A stretch of DNA of 64,000 nt from Nymphaea colorata. Taxonomy: Eukaryota > Streptophyta > Magnoliopsida > Nymphaeales > Nymphaeaceae. The DNA lies in the NCBI RefSeq assembly GCF_008831285.2, contig NC_045147.1:18082854-18146853 (forward strand), given 5' to 3'. The position numbers were made by a program, and so were the translations under genes. The notes under the pieces are model-generated. The model was not told the origin of the DNA. It ran no database searches and saw only the letters and a list, made by a program, of their open reading frames with translations. Positions 59,665 to 64,000 of this stretch are shown piece by piece (position 1 is the stretch's first letter; each line of letters begins with the position of its first letter).

Positions 59665-62600
59665 ATGGCCGAGCCTCCACCTCCCAGGCTCATGAATTTC
59701 GTCTCTGAACATCAGGTTCTTCATTTCTTACCATGTCACCCTCTCTGTCTCTTTCTCTTTGCAAACCCCTAAGATTGGTGCTTAATCTGATTGTTGGCGG
59801 GGAAATTTGAGCAGTTGGATGAAGCGAGGAGAACGAGGGGAGAGCGTGTCGAGGACGGGACCGCGCAGAGAGACAAGCCTCTGTATCAGGTAAAACGCTT
59901 TGCGCTCTTTTGATTTACGTTCTCTTTTATTATTCCCTTTCGTCATCATTTCTCGGTCGAGTCGCTGCTTTCTAGTCAGCGTCTTCATGTGAACGCCTTT
60001 CCTGGGGCCAGGCGTTATCTGTCTAATTCATTCCCCTCAACTTGTTCTTTTACTTGCCTGGCTGTTCTATACCAAGAAGAAGAAGAACTAGAAAATCGTC
60101 CACATTGTCTTTCTACAAGATAAATGTGGCAGGCTAAGGAGTACTGTCAACTGGTAGATGCTACTGGAATAAAGCATAGAAGTTATAGAGATAGAGATAA
60201 GTTTAAGTAGCCAACAAGAAAGAAGGCGGTTCTTCATTATACCGCCTTCAAAGTTTCCTGACGATGCTGGTAATGGTGTCGAAGGTGTAAATTTATCTTT
60301 CTCTATTTTTTTTTTTGTTTCATCTAGATTCTTAAAGAGAACAAAGACAAGCGAGACGCGGAATTCAATGAACGGTTCAAACATAGTAAGTATAAGGAGA
60401 TAAAGCTTTTTGATTCTCCATGTTGGCTCGATTCAATGTTTGCGCGATGTTACTTCAATCTGGTATCACAGACTTGTCTGAATATTCATACACCTTTCAC
60501 GTAATCGACTAGTTGAAGCAGGATCATATAGGAATAATGTTTATTATTATTATGATCTTTTCATTGTTATGTTAGTTTTAGAATTTAGATTCTACTGGCC
60601 AGTGGTTTGTGCCTTTGTGGTGTTACATGCACTTCATTCGGCCGTGATATATTAACTCTTGCAAGAACAGATGGATTCGCTCATTTTAGGGCCTCTTTTC
60701 CATAAGCTGCGTATGTACCTTACAGTGTTTAGGTGAAGTCCCAGGTCAGCTCGGGGAAAAATGGAACACATTTGACTTTGCCAACATATGAGCACACTCA
60801 AATTGCTCTCAGGGAAGACATCCTTTTGTTGTTCTAGATATTACTTCATCCCACTGTTGTCATGCGACTCAAGCCATTTGATTTTGAGGTTTTTGAGGAT
60901 CCGACAAACTTGACGTTGATATATATAGTTTAAATTTCTCTAACTATAGCTCATTATACGTATAATTTAAAGCCAATCCATAAGCAAAAATACTACAGTT
61001 TAATAAATTTGTGTAATTAGAAATTTGGCTGTGCTTATAGGAGAAGGCCTACTCAAGTTGTAAAATGTGACCTATTTTGCTATTAGAGAAGTGCAACTCT
61101 TAACTGGGGAAGAAAATCTTATCACAAACATATGTTGTTTATCTGAAAAACTCATTTAGGTCCTTGTGGAAGTGAGAAGAGCAGTAGTTCATTTTCCAAA
61201 TTTCTTGATTATCCTTTATTTATTTTATTTTTGCTATTTAAGAACTCAATCTTATTACCAGATTTGGGAATATGATTTTTCATCCTCTGTTTGGAAGACG
61301 AGCACTTCTATAATGTGCCAATATGGAATGACAAACTTTCGATATTCTCCAAAATTTGTGTACTTGCAACAAGAACGGATAGTGCACTTCCATATTAAGT
61401 TGCACTATAGCACAGCTCAGAACCATTTGCTAATTGTAGATTGAAATCATTTTCATGTTTCTGTTTTTCTGAATTTAGTTATCCATGTAAATCATGGCTG
61501 ACTGTCTCTGATGATTTTCATACTCTTTATGACTCTGTAATTATCATTCCTGACAATGTTGAGTAGCAGTCTTGGTGATGTTTGTCTTGGAATTTGCTAT
61601 CAAGAACTTTCTATTGTATTTGACTTTACCTGAAGGTTAACATGGATTGGAAACTTGTGCTGCATCAATGAATTTCAAGTTTTTCATTATTTCTGTGTGT
61701 TTGTGTGATATTTGAAGTTCTCGTATCAGCAAGAATGTGTACAGAGAAGTACTCAATGAATTGGAATATGCAACTTTACTAATGCTGGTTTTCATGAACC
61801 GAAATTTCAGGGCCTCCCAAAGCTTTGGATGAAGATGAGACAGAGTTCCTGGACAATTGGGAGATGGTGAGAATGGGTTTTAAAGATATTCACTACTTGG
61901 GTATGCTTGAACCAGCAGACTGGAAAGATGAGAGCATTCTTCTGCTTTACTTAAAAATAGAAAAAAGCAGCTATTTCATATTACATAAACGATTTGATAT
62001 TACATAAACGAGAGAGAGAGAAAGAGAGTGTGTGTCGATGGTTGGAAGAACAATCTGCATAAATTTGCATAAACTTTGAGACCATTTTATGTTTTCTGTG
62101 CAATATCATATTTATTACTTCTTCTTTTATCTTCATTTTCCAAATTGCTAGCTGTAGTCATGCTTATACTGCTGTCTGTGCATCTATAATGGTAGTGCTT
62201 TAGGATGCACATCATTAGTCTGTGTTCTATTTCTGTCATAACCAGCTTACATGCATATTAAAGGAGGAAAATGAGATCTTGATTCAACTGAGACTTACCA
62301 CTATCCGCCACAACCTATAAGTTAAGGATCCTTCATCTAACCTCTCTGACTCACAATCAAGGAAAGAAATAAGAAGATGACATCCACTTTGTCTGTATCT
62401 GTTGTTTCTTTTGTGGGAGGGGAATTGGCGATGAATGGCTACTATGTGCACGAATAATGGTATCCAAAACACATCAATAGTAATAAACTGATCTACCGCA
62501 CTTCTCTGTTGCTCTATCTTGGAGTGTACTCTTCTTTCTGCTCAAGGACATCTCACTTTTTCTCTACAGCCAAAGCTATCAAATCATTATTTATTTTTCA

Positions 62601-64000
62601 GTCTAAGTACTGGCAGACCTGTAACTTGCAAATGTAAGTGATCTTCCTGATTGGACCTTTTTTAATACCAGCGTGGATGTAGGAAAATGTGTGGATGTAG
62701 GAAACTGTGCATGCTGTGACCGGCTTTGGTTTCCTTTATTCTTTTTTGTGTATTTTATTCTAAAGTATGACATCTGCTATTCTCTGAAGTCTGAACAGTT
62801 CTTTTAGAGCATAGTAGGTCTTCGTTCTAATATAAGATGAATGTTAAGTAGACAATCTTCATTTTTTTTGTTCTTGTAAAATTAGAGATGTTGCGAGATT
62901 AAAGATTATCTAGATAAGTACTGTTTATGAAAGCAAAATCATGTTTTCTGTTTTAATTACATTAGCATTTAATTTCCATGGGGCATTCGACTTTTGTCTT
63001 TATGTACAGTTTTCAGCACAATGTATCACCACTTCAACCATCGGCTTTTACTTAATGAAGCACACATATCCTGAGGATTGGGAGCATATCCTTTTAATTT
63101 TAGATATTAAGATTATTCTTCATTAAAGAAGACTGTATGCTGTAATCATGGTCTTATAGATTAATTTGTGCTAAATGGTCTTTGTTCTGGTGTAGAACTG
63201 GATTTGTAGCGGCTTTACAAGCAGATTGTTGTTTCATTTTTTTGAGTTTTGTTTCTCCATTCTTGGAAGGCATTTGCATGTCAGCACGTTTTGTTGACAT
63301 CAAATTTTTGTGGATGATTTTGGGATTGTGATGCCTTTAATGTAGTCAAAGAGACAGTATGAGCAGCAGATGGCAAATGATGAAGCTCAACAGCTCCAGG
63401 GTTTCCAGGTAACATTTTCTCGCTGAATGAATAAGTATTGAATGTGTTATTTGCAGGTTAGGTCATAACAGAAGTAATCTTGTAAACGTACAGCAGCCTG
63501 TCCGTATACCAACTCATTGGCCAGGTAAATGGGTATAGTTTAACGTCCTGTCTGCATGGACATTTTCAGCCAAAAAAGTTCCATTCACTTGGCTGGGGGT
63601 TTTGATTCAAGTCCTTGAACTGCATAGCCACAAATATCCGATATTAACAAGAAAAATAAAGAAAACAATAAAAAAGGGAAAATATCGCGATATATTGAAA
63701 AAAACGTTACAATGAATTTATCATGATTTTATCACGATTTTTCCCATTTTTCATTTTTATTTCATTTTTCTGTTTTTATTTTTTTCAACCTTTGTTTCGT
63801 TGTTTTATTTCCTCTTGTTTTAGGTATTTAACATAACCTCCTAAATGCAATACAATACTTGTTAGTTTTTCATTTCTTGTATTTTTACCTAACATTTTGA
63901 TTTTTTATGCTTTTAGTTTTCCTGAAATTTTCCCAGAAAAAAATAACTATGTCGTTAAATACCCAAGCAAAACCTTGTCAATAAAAACCTGAGAACAATA
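59665..64000 (+). CDS. NIP30/PSME3IP1-like protein, 5' part (runs off the window)
   Basis: N-terminal part of a NIP30-domain protein (FAM192A/PSME3IP1 family). In animals it is a nuclear partner of the proteasome activator PA28-gamma; the plant role is not established to my knowledge. Exons seen are 59665-59715, 59815-59889, 60328-60385, 61811-61866 and 63346-63408, all GT-AG and in frame, coding 101 residues so far. The diagnostic order is FVSE..LDEARRTRGE, then PLYQILKENKDKRDAEFNER, then ALDEDETEFLDNWE, then a Gln/Glu-rich helix (SKRQYEQQMANDEAQQLQGF). The match to the animal family's FVSEAELDE, LYERLQEQKD and GLDEDETNFLD blocks is direct. The last exons, including any basic C-terminal region, lie beyond 64000. 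ATG 59665 follows a GA-rich leader and starts MAEPPPPRLMNF. Confidence 0.9.

Noticed and set aside
1-64000. CRISPR arrays, bacterial operons, prophage or defence islands
   Set aside because: The sequence is plant nuclear DNA. The repeats seen are microsatellites, tandem duplications and transposon ends, with no regularly spaced array.

Overview
This is nuclear DNA from a plant, almost certainly an angiosperm. Genes are split by GT-AG introns of up to about 5 kb, spacers are AT-rich, there are several small inverted-repeat elements and one Ty1/copia retrotransposon, and the gene content is plant-specific (a calcium-dependent RelA/SpoT homologue, the circadian regulator XCT, a P-class PPR protein). 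The lineage below that level cannot be fixed from sequence alone.

Layout from left to right. 1-3.9 kb is a composite of gene debris. It holds a copy of the 3' end of CRSH (two exons plus the tail of a third), fused to a roughly 280 bp segment that also lies in an XCT intron, then a GC-rich patch, then one broken RING-H2 exon. 5.39-11.29 kb (+) is a complete 12-exon XCT gene (333 aa). 11.3-17.9 kb is repeat-bearing spacer. 17.94-22.29 kb (-) is the intact CRSH gene (4 exons, 568 aa), the parent of the debris at 1-3.4 kb. 24.27-29.28 kb (+) encodes mitochondrial ribosomal protein uL3m (5 exons, 312 aa). 33.35-35.53 kb (-) is an intronless 17-repeat PPR gene. It is divergent from a TruA-type tRNA pseudouridine synthase gene at 36.57-39.79 kb (+, 5 exons, 364 aa). 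43.10-56.23 kb (-) is a 17-exon HAD-family purine 5'-nucleotidase-like gene (641 aa). Its sixth intron carries a 4.48 kb copia element (47.52-52.00 kb) whose two LTRs differ at one position. 59.67 kb to the right edge (+) is the 5' part of a NIP30/PSME3IP1-like gene that runs out of the window.

The genes are not an operon or cluster. They share a housekeeping or organellar theme: plastid ppGpp signalling, mitochondrial translation, organelle RNA processing, tRNA modification and nucleotide turnover. Exon models were built by hand. Every junction was checked for GT-AG (one GC-AG) and for preserved reading frame, and total lengths agree with what I recall of the families. No RNA, alignment or database search was available.

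I found no convincing undescribed multi-gene system. The best signals are the three-source chimeric pseudogene region at 1-3.9 kb, the very young copia insertion in the nucleotidase gene, a nested set of inverted repeats at 58.77-59.51 kb with a relative at 15.5 kb, and a GC-AG intron in XCT.
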